From Chloroflexia bacterium (GTDB taxonomy: Bacteria; Chloroflexota; Chloroflexia; QHBQ01; JADMIH01), in NCBI GenBank assembly GCA_025927935.1, contig JAICKM010000002.1, positions 1-39,361 of the forward strand: a DNA stretch of 39,361 nt, in the 5' to 3' direction. The notes below the pieces were generated by a model. That model was not told where the DNA came from. It saw only the letters and a program-made list of their open reading frames with translations, and did not search any database. Position numbers and translations under genes: made by a program. Numbering within the stretch: the stretch's first letter is position 1; each line of letters begins with the position of its first letter. Below, one piece after another: positions 8,500 through 16,498 of this stretch.

Positions 8500-9792
8500 T
8501 CAATGGTTAGCGCTCACTCTGGTAGCCGAACTCACTTTCACTAACCTCGCCCCATGTGGCGGGACTTGCACGGCGATACTGTTTTCGAACTCCCCCAGGT
8601 CCGCCTGCTGCCACACATCCCGAACTGCCTGCGGCCCGGTGAGGCCCAGTTTGGCCAGGGGAGTTTCGATGCTAACTGTTGTCACACCTGTGTTGAAAAC
8701 GGCAAGATATTGGCGGCCATCTTCATCTTGAGCCGTCCAGGCGATATGCGGCCCGAACCGATACAACTGCCTGCCCGAATGCGAATGATTCAAGAGACGC
8801 AGTACTTCCGGGTTCGTTAGCAACCCCAGAGTCCAGTCATCGTTATCACGCAACTCGCACCCGAGCATGAGGGGCGATCGGAATATACACCACAAAGTCA
8901 TCATCGTCAGTTGCTCGTCCCGGCTAAAGCGAGTCCAGCGATCCCCAACACCATGCTCGAAGGATCGAATAGCCAAGTGCCCTAAAGGCAGCATATCCGC
9001 ATCGGGCCAGTGCCCCGGTCCAACATGCTCGCTCCAGACGTGACATCTGTCAAACTCGTTGTAGAGATCTTCCCACCGATCCCAATAATCGTCTGTCATG
9101 CGCCACATGTTCGCGTTGTTCTTTACATGTTCCGCCATAGCGAGCGTCGTCGGACCAGGAGAGAGACTGAGCACCATTGTCCGGCCGCACCGATCGATGG
9201 CATTGCGCACCAGCTCGATCTCGCCTGCTGAATAGGGAGAGGAAATATCGTCCACTTTGACAAAGTCAACCCCCCAGGAGGCATACAACTCAAACAGTGA
9301 CTCATAGTAACGGCGCGCCCCTTCTTTGACTGGGTCAACCCCATACATATCCGTATTCCACGTGCTAATGGAGTTGGGATGCGCGATGTCTCTGGCCCGC
9401 AGGGTGGTTCCCAGGATCGGCGTATTCGCATGCACGGCTTGCCGAGGAATGCCGCGCATGATGTGGATTCCGAACTTCAAGCCCAATGCGTGAATTCGAT
9501 CGGCCAACGGTGTGAAGCCCGCGCCACCGGCGGCGGAGGGGAATCGGTTCGCGGTCGGCATGAGGCGGGAATGGTCGTCCATTTCCAACGGTACGAACGG
9601 CCTGTAGATCGAGGAGTTTGCGCCCGGCTCATACCACTGAATATCCACCACCACATACTCCCAACCGTACGGACTTAAGTGCTTAGCCATATATTGGGCA
9701 TTCCCCAGCACTTCCTCTTCGGTGACGCTTGCACCGTACACATCCCAACTGTTCCAGCCCATTGGAGGCGTAAGGACGGTATTCTGGCTCAT
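8500..9792 (-). CDS. GH27 alpha-galactosidase or beta-L-arabinopyranosidase
   Basis: The protein is 430 residues. The start at 9792 is preferred over a longer frame because its ATG overlaps the TGA of the upstream gene in an ATGA quartet, which implies translational coupling, and because the protein then begins MSQNTVLTPPMGWNSWD, the standard GH27 opening. The nucleophile is D181 in DFVKVDDI and the acid/base lies at D234/D235 in WRMTDDYWD. A small beta-sandwich follows the barrel at the C-terminus. Family members release alpha-D-galactose or beta-L-arabinopyranose, which have the same ring geometry. With the arabinose genes around it, the arabinopyranosidase activity is attractive, but the sequence does not decide this. 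No signal peptide is seen. Confidence 0.85.
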   Translation of the reverse strand: MSQNTVLTPPMGWNSWDVYGASVTEEEVLGNAQYMAKHLSPYGWEYVVVDIQWYEPGANSSIYRPFVPLEMDDHSRLMPTANRFPSAAGGAGFTPLADRIHALGLKFGIHIMRGIPRQAVHANTPILGTTLRARDIAHPNSISTWNTDMYGVDPVKEGARRYYESLFELYASWGVDFVKVDDISSPYSAGEIELVRNAIDRCGRTMVLSLSPGPTTLAMAEHVKNNANMWRMTDDYWDRWEDLYNEFDRCHVWSEHVGPGHWPDADMLPLGHLAIRSFEHGVGDRWTRFSRDEQLTMMTLWCIFRSPLMLGCELRDNDDWTLGLLTNPEVLRLLNHSHSGRQLYRFGPHIAWTAQDEDGRQYLAVFNTGVTTVSIETPLAKLGLTGPQAVRDVWQQADLGEFENSIAVQVPPHGARLVKVSSATRVSANH

Positions 9793-11468
9793 AAAGATCC
9801 CCCAGGCACACTGATTTCGATCAGCGAAACGCTTGGCAGCGGTAAGCGAATTGGCAGCACCAGGCAAGAGTCGCTCGGCGTCTCTGCTTGGTCAGGCTCC
9901 AACAGCTCAAGCCGTTGCCGATCTTTGATCCCGCGTAACTCTCCCGGCGAGGGATCCTGCGGTGCACCGATTTCTTGCCACGCTGTATAGCTATTGCTGT
10001 GCCGCGCATCGATACGCCAGTGGCGAATGTGCACGGGGTGCGCCGCGAAGGGGAGCCGCTCAATCCGCAGCGTTACCTCCGTCTCACCCGAGTCAATGAG
10101 GTACTGATCATCCGCGTGGCGCCACAGCAGGACGGCCACACGATCGCGACCGTTGAAAGTGGCCAGGGCATCCACCTCCTCGGGCATGCCGGTCGCTTCC
10201 TCGTCGAGCCGTTGCAGCGACCAAGCGTGACTGGATTCCACCGATAACCGCGTGTCACCTAGCCGGGCGAGCATCCGGTAGGCGTTCAGGATCGGCTTCT
10301 CGACCTGCGCGGCGGTGAAGAGACTGCGGGTGCCTTCGAAGAAACGCTCCCCTTCGAAGTAGAAGCTCCAGGTGGTAGCTTGATGAACTTGTGCGCTGCT
10401 TACTGCGTTCAGGTCCAATAGTTTCTTCATCAGCTTGCATTGAAAGACGGCATAGTACTCCGTGTTGCGGTAGCCAAAGTTGGCGTTGTCATACACGCCC
10501 CAGTGTGCCGGCACCGAGGCGTCGCACTCGTCGACGAAACAGGGCAAGGCGCGGAACTGCGGATGGCCGGCCACCGCTTGCAGCCCGGCCTGCACTTCGC
10601 GCAGCATCTTGAGCATGGATGGTGATTGCCGGACGGGGGCGGGCGCGCCGAGCGGGCCGTAGACCCGCCAGGGGGAGAAGGCAGCGCCTTTGGTATGGAA
10701 CGACACGAAGTCGAGCGGCGTCCGATGGCGTGCACAGTGGTCTAGAAAACCACGGAGAAAGGTAGGCCCGCGGCCCTGAAGATCGCCCGTGGTGCTCGGG
10801 CCGCCCACTTGGGCATCGACGAGTGCCGCCTTTACCGCGGCCGCCGTGCTGTCATAGAGTTCATAGTACTGCTCAGGTGTGCCCCGCCAGTAGAAGATAT
10901 CCGGTTCGTTCCAGACTTCCCACAACCAGGTACGCACACGATCTGCCCCGTAGCGCTGGACACAGTGCTCCACGAGGGCGCGCACCAGGCCATTCCACTT
11001 GGCATAGTCTTTTGGTGGGAAGGACCAGAGACCAGCCTCGTAGGCACTCCACTGCGTAGGACTCGGCTCGAAGAGGAAGCGCCCTGGCGCGTCGTCGGGG
11101 ACAAGCGCGCGGGGGGTAAAACCAAGTTCGACGAGTGGCCGGTGCCCGGCCTGCACGATGGCGTCGTACACTGCGTCGGCAACCTGGAAATCATAGAACG
11201 GGTTGCCGTTAGCATCTTCATGGTAAACGTTGCCGGCTCCCCAATGGGGCAAGGACCAGCCGACCCCGCTGTTGAAGATATAGTGCGGGCGCACGTAGTA
11301 GGGTTGCTCGGCCAGAGCGCCAATCACCCGCAGAGCGTGCTTGCCCTTGGGGGTGTAAGTCCAGTTGAGTTCGTCATAGCCAAAGCTGGTCCAGATGCGG
11401 CGGACTGGCCCGTGCCAAACTCCGCAATCCACACGTACACTTGCTTGCCCGATCGTCGCTTTCGCCAC
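9789..11468 (-). CDS. GH39-type glycosidase (beta-xylosidase family)
   Basis: The protein is 559 residues. It has the GH39 N-terminal block GYDELNWTYTPKGKHAL, the acid/base E188 in LWEVWNEPDIF, and a probable nucleophile E314 in CFVDECD. A beta-sandwich domain follows after about residue 400. Known GH39 activities include beta-xylosidase, alpha-L-iduronidase and arabinobiosidase-type enzymes, so the activity on this locus's substrate is open. No export signal is visible. It starts 25 bp downstream of the decayed HAD gene and overlaps the GH27 gene by four bases. Confidence 0.8.
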   Translation of the reverse strand: MAKATIGQASVRVDCGVWHGPVRRIWTSFGYDELNWTYTPKGKHALRVIGALAEQPYYVRPHYIFNSGVGWSLPHWGAGNVYHEDANGNPFYDFQVADAVYDAIVQAGHRPLVELGFTPRALVPDDAPGRFLFEPSPTQWSAYEAGLWSFPPKDYAKWNGLVRALVEHCVQRYGADRVRTWLWEVWNEPDIFYWRGTPEQYYELYDSTAAAVKAALVDAQVGGPSTTGDLQGRGPTFLRGFLDHCARHRTPLDFVSFHTKGAAFSPWRVYGPLGAPAPVRQSPSMLKMLREVQAGLQAVAGHPQFRALPCFVDECDASVPAHWGVYDNANFGYRNTEYYAVFQCKLMKKLLDLNAVSSAQVHQATTWSFYFEGERFFEGTRSLFTAAQVEKPILNAYRMLARLGDTRLSVESSHAWSLQRLDEEATGMPEEVDALATFNGRDRVAVLLWRHADDQYLIDSGETEVTLRIERLPFAAHPVHIRHWRIDARHSNSYTAWQEIGAPQDPSPGELRGIKDRQRLELLEPDQAETPSDSCLVLPIRLPLPSVSLIEISVPGGSL

Positions 11469-11493
11469 CTGTATCGCTTTGCCTCCTGTGCGA

Positions 11494-11911
11494 CTAAAGT
11501 AGCCTATCCATGCGCTCGAGCACGAGCGTGGCCCTCAGACCCGACACAGCTAGCTTTTCACGGTCTGTATCATTCGTCAGGACGAGGTGGTTTCCATGCC
11601 GGCGTCAATCCTCATCTTGATATAGATCTCCAGCCGGTCGCCGACCATAAGGCCGTGATCGGGCGGCAGATCAAGCGGAGTTACGGCACCAGCACAAATG
11701 AGGCGTTCATAATATGCTTGGCGGATGTAGGAATGTTCAGAGCCGTGAGCTCCATCGCGTATTGCTGCCGCGTTCGGCTCGGGGTATTCGACAGGAAGAT
11801 CGTACGCCGACTCGCTGCCCATAGCAGGGCTCCGATTTCCGCGACGCGCGGCAGCAGTGTGTGGCCAAGGTAGATCATGCCGTCCAAGTGAAAGAGATAA
11901 GCGCTGTACAT
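11494..11911 (-). pseudogene. Decayed HAD-IIA sugar phosphatase (NagD/AraL-like)
   Basis: Three pieces in changing frames together spell a HAD-IIA phosphatase. The first, from ATG 11911, has YLFHLDGMIYLG and RTIFLSNTPSRTR, corresponding to the DxDGT loop and motif II, but with the first catalytic Asp replaced by His. The second has LPPDHGLMVGDRLEIYIK, motif IV near the C-terminus. After another frame change it ends TNDTDREKLAVSGL and stops at 11494. An intact member is about 260 residues; here only about 140 codons remain, so roughly the whole cap domain is deleted. In Bacillus subtilis, AraL of the same family sits in the arabinose operon. The remnant keeps its operon position, 7 bp after the regulator and 25 bp before GH39. 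Confidence 0.8.
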
Positions 11912-11918
11912 TGGTCGA

Positions 11919-12986
11919 TTAGCAAGCGCCCGAATAGCGCGGTTCGCCAATAACCTTCCCGGCGTGGAGATGGGCACCACAGGATTGCCGCACGATCAGC
12001 TCGCCATAGACAATGCTTTTCACCGGTATCTCTGCCTCGCCGCTGATCAAGCGCTGCAACTTCTGCATAGCAAGGATCCCCATTTCGTATTTCGGAATAC
12101 GATACGTTGTTAGCGCGGGCTGACTATAGGCGCTCTCACTGACGTCGTCAATGCTGACGATGGCCATGTCCTCCGGTATCCGCAAGCCTGATTCTTTGAT
12201 CGCCTCCATCGCGCCAAAAGCCGTCTTATCGCTCACCGCCACCACTGCGGTTGGCTTGTTGCGCTGATGGAGGATCTCTTGCATTTGCAGGTATCCTTTC
12301 TTGGGATGCCCAGAGCTGGGCTGCGGAATCCATTCCGGCGGGATGAGTAGCCCTGCTTCGGCTGCCCCGGCGAGACAGCCGCGGACGCGCTCCACCAGAC
12401 TGCTGTATTTGTGGGGACCAGGCAAGACGGCGATCGCCCGATGCCCCAGGCTGAGCAGATGCTGCATGACTGTATAGCCTGCAGTAAAGTTGTCGCCCAC
12501 AACGCAAGGAAGCCGCTGCCCGGCAATACAGTTCTCGATCAGTACTAACGGTAAATTCAGCGCGCCGAGCCGGATCACCATCTCGGGAGCAATATCCCCG
12601 TCGTTGGCAACGACCAAGCCCCGCACTTGACTCGCCAGGCGGCCGCGTAGTCCATCCAGGTTTTCCGCACTGCGATCGAACATGTGCAGGACCACATGAA
12701 AGCCCAACCGCTGCGCTTCGGCTTGAAATCCACCGATGACCTGGCCGTAGAAAATGTCCAGGATGACGGGCATTGAACTCTTCTCAATCAGCAAGCCGAC
12801 GGCTTGTGGCTTGCCGTCCTCCACGGGGGGCCGGATGGAGTAACCAAGACTCGTGATGGTCTGCCAGACTCGTTCGCGCGTGTCGAGAGATACGCCCGGC
12901 CTCCCGTTGATGACGATCGAGACTGCGGCGGCCGAGACGTTCGCCGCATGCGCGACATCTCGGATGGTCGGTTTCTGCTTAGGCAT
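11919..12986 (-). CDS. LacI-family transcriptional regulator
   Basis: The protein is 355 residues, normal for the family. Residues 7-27 form the LacI helix-turn-helix (TIRDVAHAANVSAAAVSIV) followed by the hinge. A periplasmic-binding-like ligand domain follows, with GLLIEKSS, GHRAIAVLPGP and AIVSIDDVSESAYSQPALTT. The start is supported by a GGAG site 8-10 bases upstream. It is the first gene of the minus-strand operon and lies opposite the transporter operon, so it probably controls both in response to arabinose, an arabinoside or an oligosaccharide. The operator is not known; candidate inverted repeats are listed in the promoter region. Confidence 0.9.
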   Translation of the reverse strand: MPKQKPTIRDVAHAANVSAAAVSIVINGRPGVSLDTRERVWQTITSLGYSIRPPVEDGKPQAVGLLIEKSSMPVILDIFYGQVIGGFQAEAQRLGFHVVLHMFDRSAENLDGLRGRLASQVRGLVVANDGDIAPEMVIRLGALNLPLVLIENCIAGQRLPCVVGDNFTAGYTVMQHLLSLGHRAIAVLPGPHKYSSLVERVRGCLAGAAEAGLLIPPEWIPQPSSGHPKKGYLQMQEILHQRNKPTAVVAVSDKTAFGAMEAIKESGLRIPEDMAIVSIDDVSESAYSQPALTTYRIPKYEMGILAMQKLQRLISGEAEIPVKSIVYGELIVRQSCGAHLHAGKVIGEPRYSGAC

Positions 12987-13224
12987 AAGGTACTCCGTTA
13001 TTCATTAGAAGATCGCTATAACAGGCGGAATCGCTTCATTCGAGGCGGAGGCGGGCGGAGAGCAGGGAGCGTGACCACGAAACCGATATTTACCAGCAGG
13101 CTCCTGTGGGTCGCGGTTTAGGACCCATAGGATTTTTCGCATCCAGCACGTGCCCGGATCTACCGGCACTATCTCTGTATAACGCCAGTATAGACGATTT
13201 GTTTAGTGACGTGTTTAGTACCCA

Positions 13225-13251
13225 ATTTGTGGTATGTTCCCTATACCAAAT
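13225..13251. promoter_or_regulatory. Candidate operator upstream of the plus-strand promoter
   Basis: An inverted repeat with cores GGTAT (13231-13235) and ATACC (13243-13247) is flanked by ATTTG and AAAT. Its centre lies about 14 bp upstream of the -35 box. A regulator bound here would sit just outside the polymerase. A second GGTATGTT follows inside the spacer at 13260. Function is inferred from position only. Confidence 0.35.
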
Positions 13252-13252
13252 C

Positions 13253-13281
13253 TTGACAGGGTATGTTTTCTCTGCTAAAAT
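13253..13281 (+). promoter_or_regulatory. Sigma-70 promoter for the transporter and arabinose operon
   Basis: TTGACA at 13253-13258 and TAAAAT at 13276-13281 are separated by 17 bp. This is a perfect -35 and a five-of-six -10 with ideal spacing. The start point would be near 13289, giving a leader of about 675 nt to the binding-protein start. Confidence 0.75.
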
Positions 13282-13358
13282 GCGAGATGTAACTTCACCT
13301 GAACCGCCCTTAGGATGGAGCGGCAGGCGATCGTGCTCAGGTGTAGTATCTAGAGTTT

Positions 13359-13386
13359 ATTATAGCCGGACTCTGCTAAATGTCAA
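13359..13386 (-). promoter_or_regulatory. Sigma-70 promoter for the regulator and glycosidase operon
   Basis: On the minus strand TTGACA (13386-13381) and TATAAT (13364-13359) are both perfect consensus boxes with a 16-bp spacer. The start point would be near 13352, about 365 nt before the regulator start. It lies downstream of, and faces, the plus-strand promoter. Confidence 0.75.
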
Positions 13387-13963
13387 GTAAGGAAACCTAC
13401 ACTCACGTACTAAATATTCGTTATGCGTTCAGGGATGTTTAGCGGAACCGAAGATGAAGCGACTGACTGATTAGTCACTTCAACCATCATGCGGCGAATA
13501 CCCAGCCTGTCTATTGGTACCTCGATCCACCAGTTTGTGGTGGCGTAAGGGGTGTAGCGATGCAGGTGATCCAGGAGCAGATCGAGCTAAGCTATCGTCG
13601 GGGCTCGATGGCGGCAGTGATATCGGTGGCGCAACTCCCATACGGCGCAGCCGGCAGGCCGTACAGCAGCATGCTCCTTGCCTGTGTCCCGGATCTGGAC
13701 TCGCATCTCAGCAGCACATTCCGCAACTCAAACCAGCCCCCTTCCCTAACAGATTCAAAGAATACCGCACTCCCTAGCACAGCGTATGGCGACGAAGCTG
13801 GGCGCCCGATCCGGCCAGCCGATCGCCTCTGCGCAAACAGGGAGAGCAACATGTCCACGGCGCGGGAGCAGCCGTGGCATGGCACCTCTTGCTCCCGCGA
13901 GCAACAGGCGCAGCAGTTACGAATTTGGACGGCTGCCTGGTTATTAGGGAATAGGAGGAGGAA

Positions 13964-15412
13964 ATGTCCGATAACTCAGAGAATAAGTTTTCAAGAAGAG
14001 AAGTTCTTCGCCTGCTTGGCCTGACCGCTGCTGGTGCTCTATTGAGCGCCTGCGGCGACACGGGCCAGACCAACGCCACGCCGACCACCGGCACGGCCGC
14101 CGGGGCCACGCCGACCACCGGCGCGGCCGCCGGGACCACGGCAACCACCGCTGGCGCGGCCGCCGGAGCCGCGGCAACCGAGGCGCCTGGGGCGGCGGCG
14201 ACCGCGGCCGCCGCTTCGGGGGAGATCATTATCTGGGACCGCGCCGGCGACCTGTTCCAGGTGCTGGATGCAGCCATCCCGGCGTTCAACAAGCGGTATC
14301 CCCATATCAAGGTCACCCACCAGCCAGTCGATGTTGGCGCCAAGCTTCCGTCCACGCTGGCCACTGGCGTTAACGTGCCCGATGGCTCCTTCATCGAGGA
14401 CAACAACCTAGGCCCGATCAACGAGCACCTCTACGATATCACCGATTGGATTCAACCCTACGTCAACGATCTGGTCACCTACAAGGTGCGCGTTAACACC
14501 TGGAACGGCAAAATCAAAGGCATTCCTTACGACGTCGATCCGGGCTTGTTGTATTACCGCGCCGATATCCTCGATCAAAATGGTATCAAGATCGAGGACA
14601 TCAAAACCTACGACGATCTCCTCACGGCCGCAAAGACCCTGAAGGGCAAGAACCCCAACCTAAAGCCGATCCATATCGAGAACGATCAGGGCACGATCCC
14701 ATTGTGGATCTCGATGTTCCTCAACCAACAGGGCGTCAGCTACCTCGATGAAAAAGGGAACCTGACCCTCGATAACCCAGAGTTCCGCAACGTGACGACC
14801 TGGCTCAAAGCCGTAGTGGACGCCGGGGTGGCCAGCCGTACCGCCCTGTTCTCGCCGGACGATATCGCGGCCGACGATAAGGACGTTCAGATCTTCGTCC
14901 CGTACGCGATCTGGTATAACTACGGCATCGGGAACCTGCTCAAGACGTCCAAGGGCAAATGGCGCGCTACTCGCCTGCCCGCTTGGAAGGCCGGAGGCAG
15001 CACCGCTGCCTCGATGGGTGGGTCATCGTTCGTCATCCCGGCGAAAGGCAAGAACCCGCAACTCGCCTGGCTCTTCTACGAGTACATGATGCTGAATCCC
15101 GAAGGCTACAAGGCGGCCTTCGGCGCGAACAAGATCTACGCGACCGGCATCGACACACTGCTGCCCTCGTACAAGCCCGCCTACAGCAGCCAGCTCATGG
15201 GCAATCCGGCGGGCCTCGGCGGGCAGAACCTTTGGGAGCTCGCCACTAGCGTGGCCGCCGACATTCCTCAAAACTTCTACTTCCCTGTCTGGTATAACCA
15301 GTTGCCCCCGATCTTGGGGGCCAATATCCAGAAGCTGTACGACGGCAAGCTCTCGCCTGAGGATGCAGTGAAGCAATCCGCGAGCGACATCAAAGCCAAA
15401 CTGATGCGCTAG
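13964..15412 (+). CDS. ABC sugar transporter, substrate-binding lipoprotein
   Basis: The protein is 482 residues. The N-terminus combines a twin-arginine-like motif (FSRREVLRL, R11-R12) with a lipobox LLSAC, so C30 would be lipidated and the protein anchored outside the membrane. Residues 31-83 form a low-complexity Thr/Ala/Gly linker. The remainder is a family 1 solute-binding fold (EIIIWDRAGD at the start, GGSSFVIPAKGKNPQLAW near the hinge). It would bind an arabinose-containing oligosaccharide and pass it to the two permeases encoded next. AGGAGG lies five bases before the ATG. The ligand is inferred from the neighbourhood. Confidence 0.9.
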   Translation: MSDNSENKFSRREVLRLLGLTAAGALLSACGDTGQTNATPTTGTAAGATPTTGAAAGTTATTAGAAAGAAATEAPGAAATAAAASGEIIIWDRAGDLFQVLDAAIPAFNKRYPHIKVTHQPVDVGAKLPSTLATGVNVPDGSFIEDNNLGPINEHLYDITDWIQPYVNDLVTYKVRVNTWNGKIKGIPYDVDPGLLYYRADILDQNGIKIEDIKTYDDLLTAAKTLKGKNPNLKPIHIENDQGTIPLWISMFLNQQGVSYLDEKGNLTLDNPEFRNVTTWLKAVVDAGVASRTALFSPDDIAADDKDVQIFVPYAIWYNYGIGNLLKTSKGKWRATRLPAWKAGGSTAASMGGSSFVIPAKGKNPQLAWLFYEYMMLNPEGYKAAFGANKIYATGIDTLLPSYKPAYSSQLMGNPAGLGGQNLWELATSVAADIPQNFYFPVWYNQLPPILGANIQKLYDGKLSPEDAVKQSASDIKAKLMR

Positions 15413-15423
15413 CACCCGCAAGA

Positions 15424-15455
15424 TCAGGGGGATCCGGGCGGCCGGATCCCCCTGA
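15424..15455 (+). terminator. Strong intercistronic hairpin after the binding-protein gene
   Basis: A perfect 14-bp stem, 15424-15437 pairing with 15442-15455, has a GCGG loop. No T run follows, so it is more likely an mRNA-stabilising or partial-termination hairpin that keeps binding-protein mRNA in excess, as is common in such operons. Confidence 0.75.
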
Positions 15456-15472
15456 CCCTCCACACTGATCCG

Positions 15473-15504
15473 CAGGGGCAATATCGCAAGTGCTATTGCC
15501 CCTG
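15473..15504 (+). terminator. Second intercistronic hairpin, with short T tract
   Basis: CAGGGGCAATA at 15473-15483 pairs perfectly with TATTGCCCCTG at 15494-15504 around a 10-nt loop, followed by TTTA. It could act as a leaky intrinsic terminator between the binding-protein and permease genes. Confidence 0.65.
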
Positions 15505-15537
15505 TTTACGCGCCGGCGCACCGGCCTGGAGGCTAAC

Positions 15538-16485
15538 ATGAAAACCCAATCTGCCGTTTCCATGGATAGAAGCGGGGGTGGTGAGCTTGTTGCCGCGCTT
15601 CCCGCGATAGAGAGGCTCAGAAGATGGGTGGGCGGGAGTTTCGCGCCTTACCTGTTTATCTCGCCTTTCTTCGTCCTCTTCTTCGCTTTTGGGCTTTACC
15701 CGCTGCTTTATGCCTTTGTCCTGAGTTTCACCAAGTGGCATGGCGCAGGCACGCCCGAGTTCATCGGCCTGGGCAACTATACCTTTTTGCTCACCGACAG
15801 CTTTTTCTGGGGATCGATCGCGACCTCGGTCATTCTGTGGCTGTGGATCGTGCCGGCCCAGACGCTCTTATCGATCCTGGTGGCTGCGCTATTGTCCCGG
15901 CCCCGTCCGTTGCAGTCTTTCTTCCGCACGGTTTTCCTGGTGCCTTACCTGGTGCCGCTCGTGGCTATTGCCCAGGTCTGGTTGATCCTGTTTGACCAAA
16001 ACTCCGGGGCGGTGAATCAGTTCCTCCAGCTTTTCGCCGTCCCCAACATCGGCTGGCTAACCACGGAGTTCTGGGCCCGGGCGACCATCGCCCTGCTGGT
16101 CTTCTGGAAGGGCTTTGGCTTCGCGGTGTTGATCATGCTGGCCGCCATCCAGGCGATTCCAGCCGATATTTATGAGGCGGCCGCCATCGACGGCGCGACC
16201 GGCAGATCCCAGTTCCGGTATATTACCGTCCCGCTCATGCGCCGGACGATTGCCTTCTTCCTGGTCGTTTCAACGCTCGGCGTGCTGCAAATGTTTGCCG
16301 AGCCCTATGTGCTCACTGCGGGCGGCCCTTACAACGCGACTACCACCGCTGGGTTCGCGCTGTTGAGCTATACGCGCAACCTGGACTTGGGAACCGGCGC
16401 GGCCAACTCATTCCTGCTGATGATTATCGTCACAATCGTAGCGTTGCTGATGCTCAAATTCCTGCGAGCGGGCGACGAGGTTTAG
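15538..16485 (+). CDS. ABC sugar transporter permease, MalF/UgpA type
   Basis: The protein is 315 residues from the ATG at 15538, chosen over a frame opening at 15490 because GGAGG lies six bases before it and the upstream frame runs through a hairpin. About six transmembrane helices are visible, starting APYLFISPFFVLFFAFGLY. The EAA loop that contacts the ATPase reads YEAAAIDGATGRSQFRYITV. It forms the membrane channel with the next gene product. No ATPase gene is present in the window, so a shared MsmX/UgpC-type ATPase encoded elsewhere is likely. Confidence 0.9.
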   Translation: MKTQSAVSMDRSGGGELVAALPAIERLRRWVGGSFAPYLFISPFFVLFFAFGLYPLLYAFVLSFTKWHGAGTPEFIGLGNYTFLLTDSFFWGSIATSVILWLWIVPAQTLLSILVAALLSRPRPLQSFFRTVFLVPYLVPLVAIAQVWLILFDQNSGAVNQFLQLFAVPNIGWLTTEFWARATIALLVFWKGFGFAVLIMLAAIQAIPADIYEAAAIDGATGRSQFRYITVPLMRRTIAFFLVVSTLGVLQMFAEPYVLTAGGPYNATTTAGFALLSYTRNLDLGTGAANSFLLMIIVTIVALLMLKFLRAGDEV

Positions 16486-16498
16486 GAGGACCACGACA

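Larger units (their letters stand above)
12987..13963. promoter_or_regulatory. Shared regulatory region between the two operons
   Basis: This 977-bp stretch separates the regulator gene from the binding-protein gene. It holds two strong promoters, one per strand, that face one another; several short repeats; and long leaders on both sides, about 365 nt before the regulator gene and about 675 nt before the transporter gene. Open frames between 13514 and 14024 show no family features and I do not call them. Short GTTTAGT motifs recur at 13201 and 13213 with an inverted form near 13405, and TGACTGATTAGTCA forms an imperfect palindrome at 13464-13477. Confidence 0.7.

Noticed and set aside
9793..9867. 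Longer N-terminus for the GH27 protein
   Set aside because: It overlaps the GH39 coding end. The ATGA overlap and the family N-terminus support 9792.
13560..14024. Open frame of about 154 codons in the leader
   Set aside because: It overlaps the start of the binding-protein gene, has no recognised family and runs through the ribosome-binding site of the next gene.
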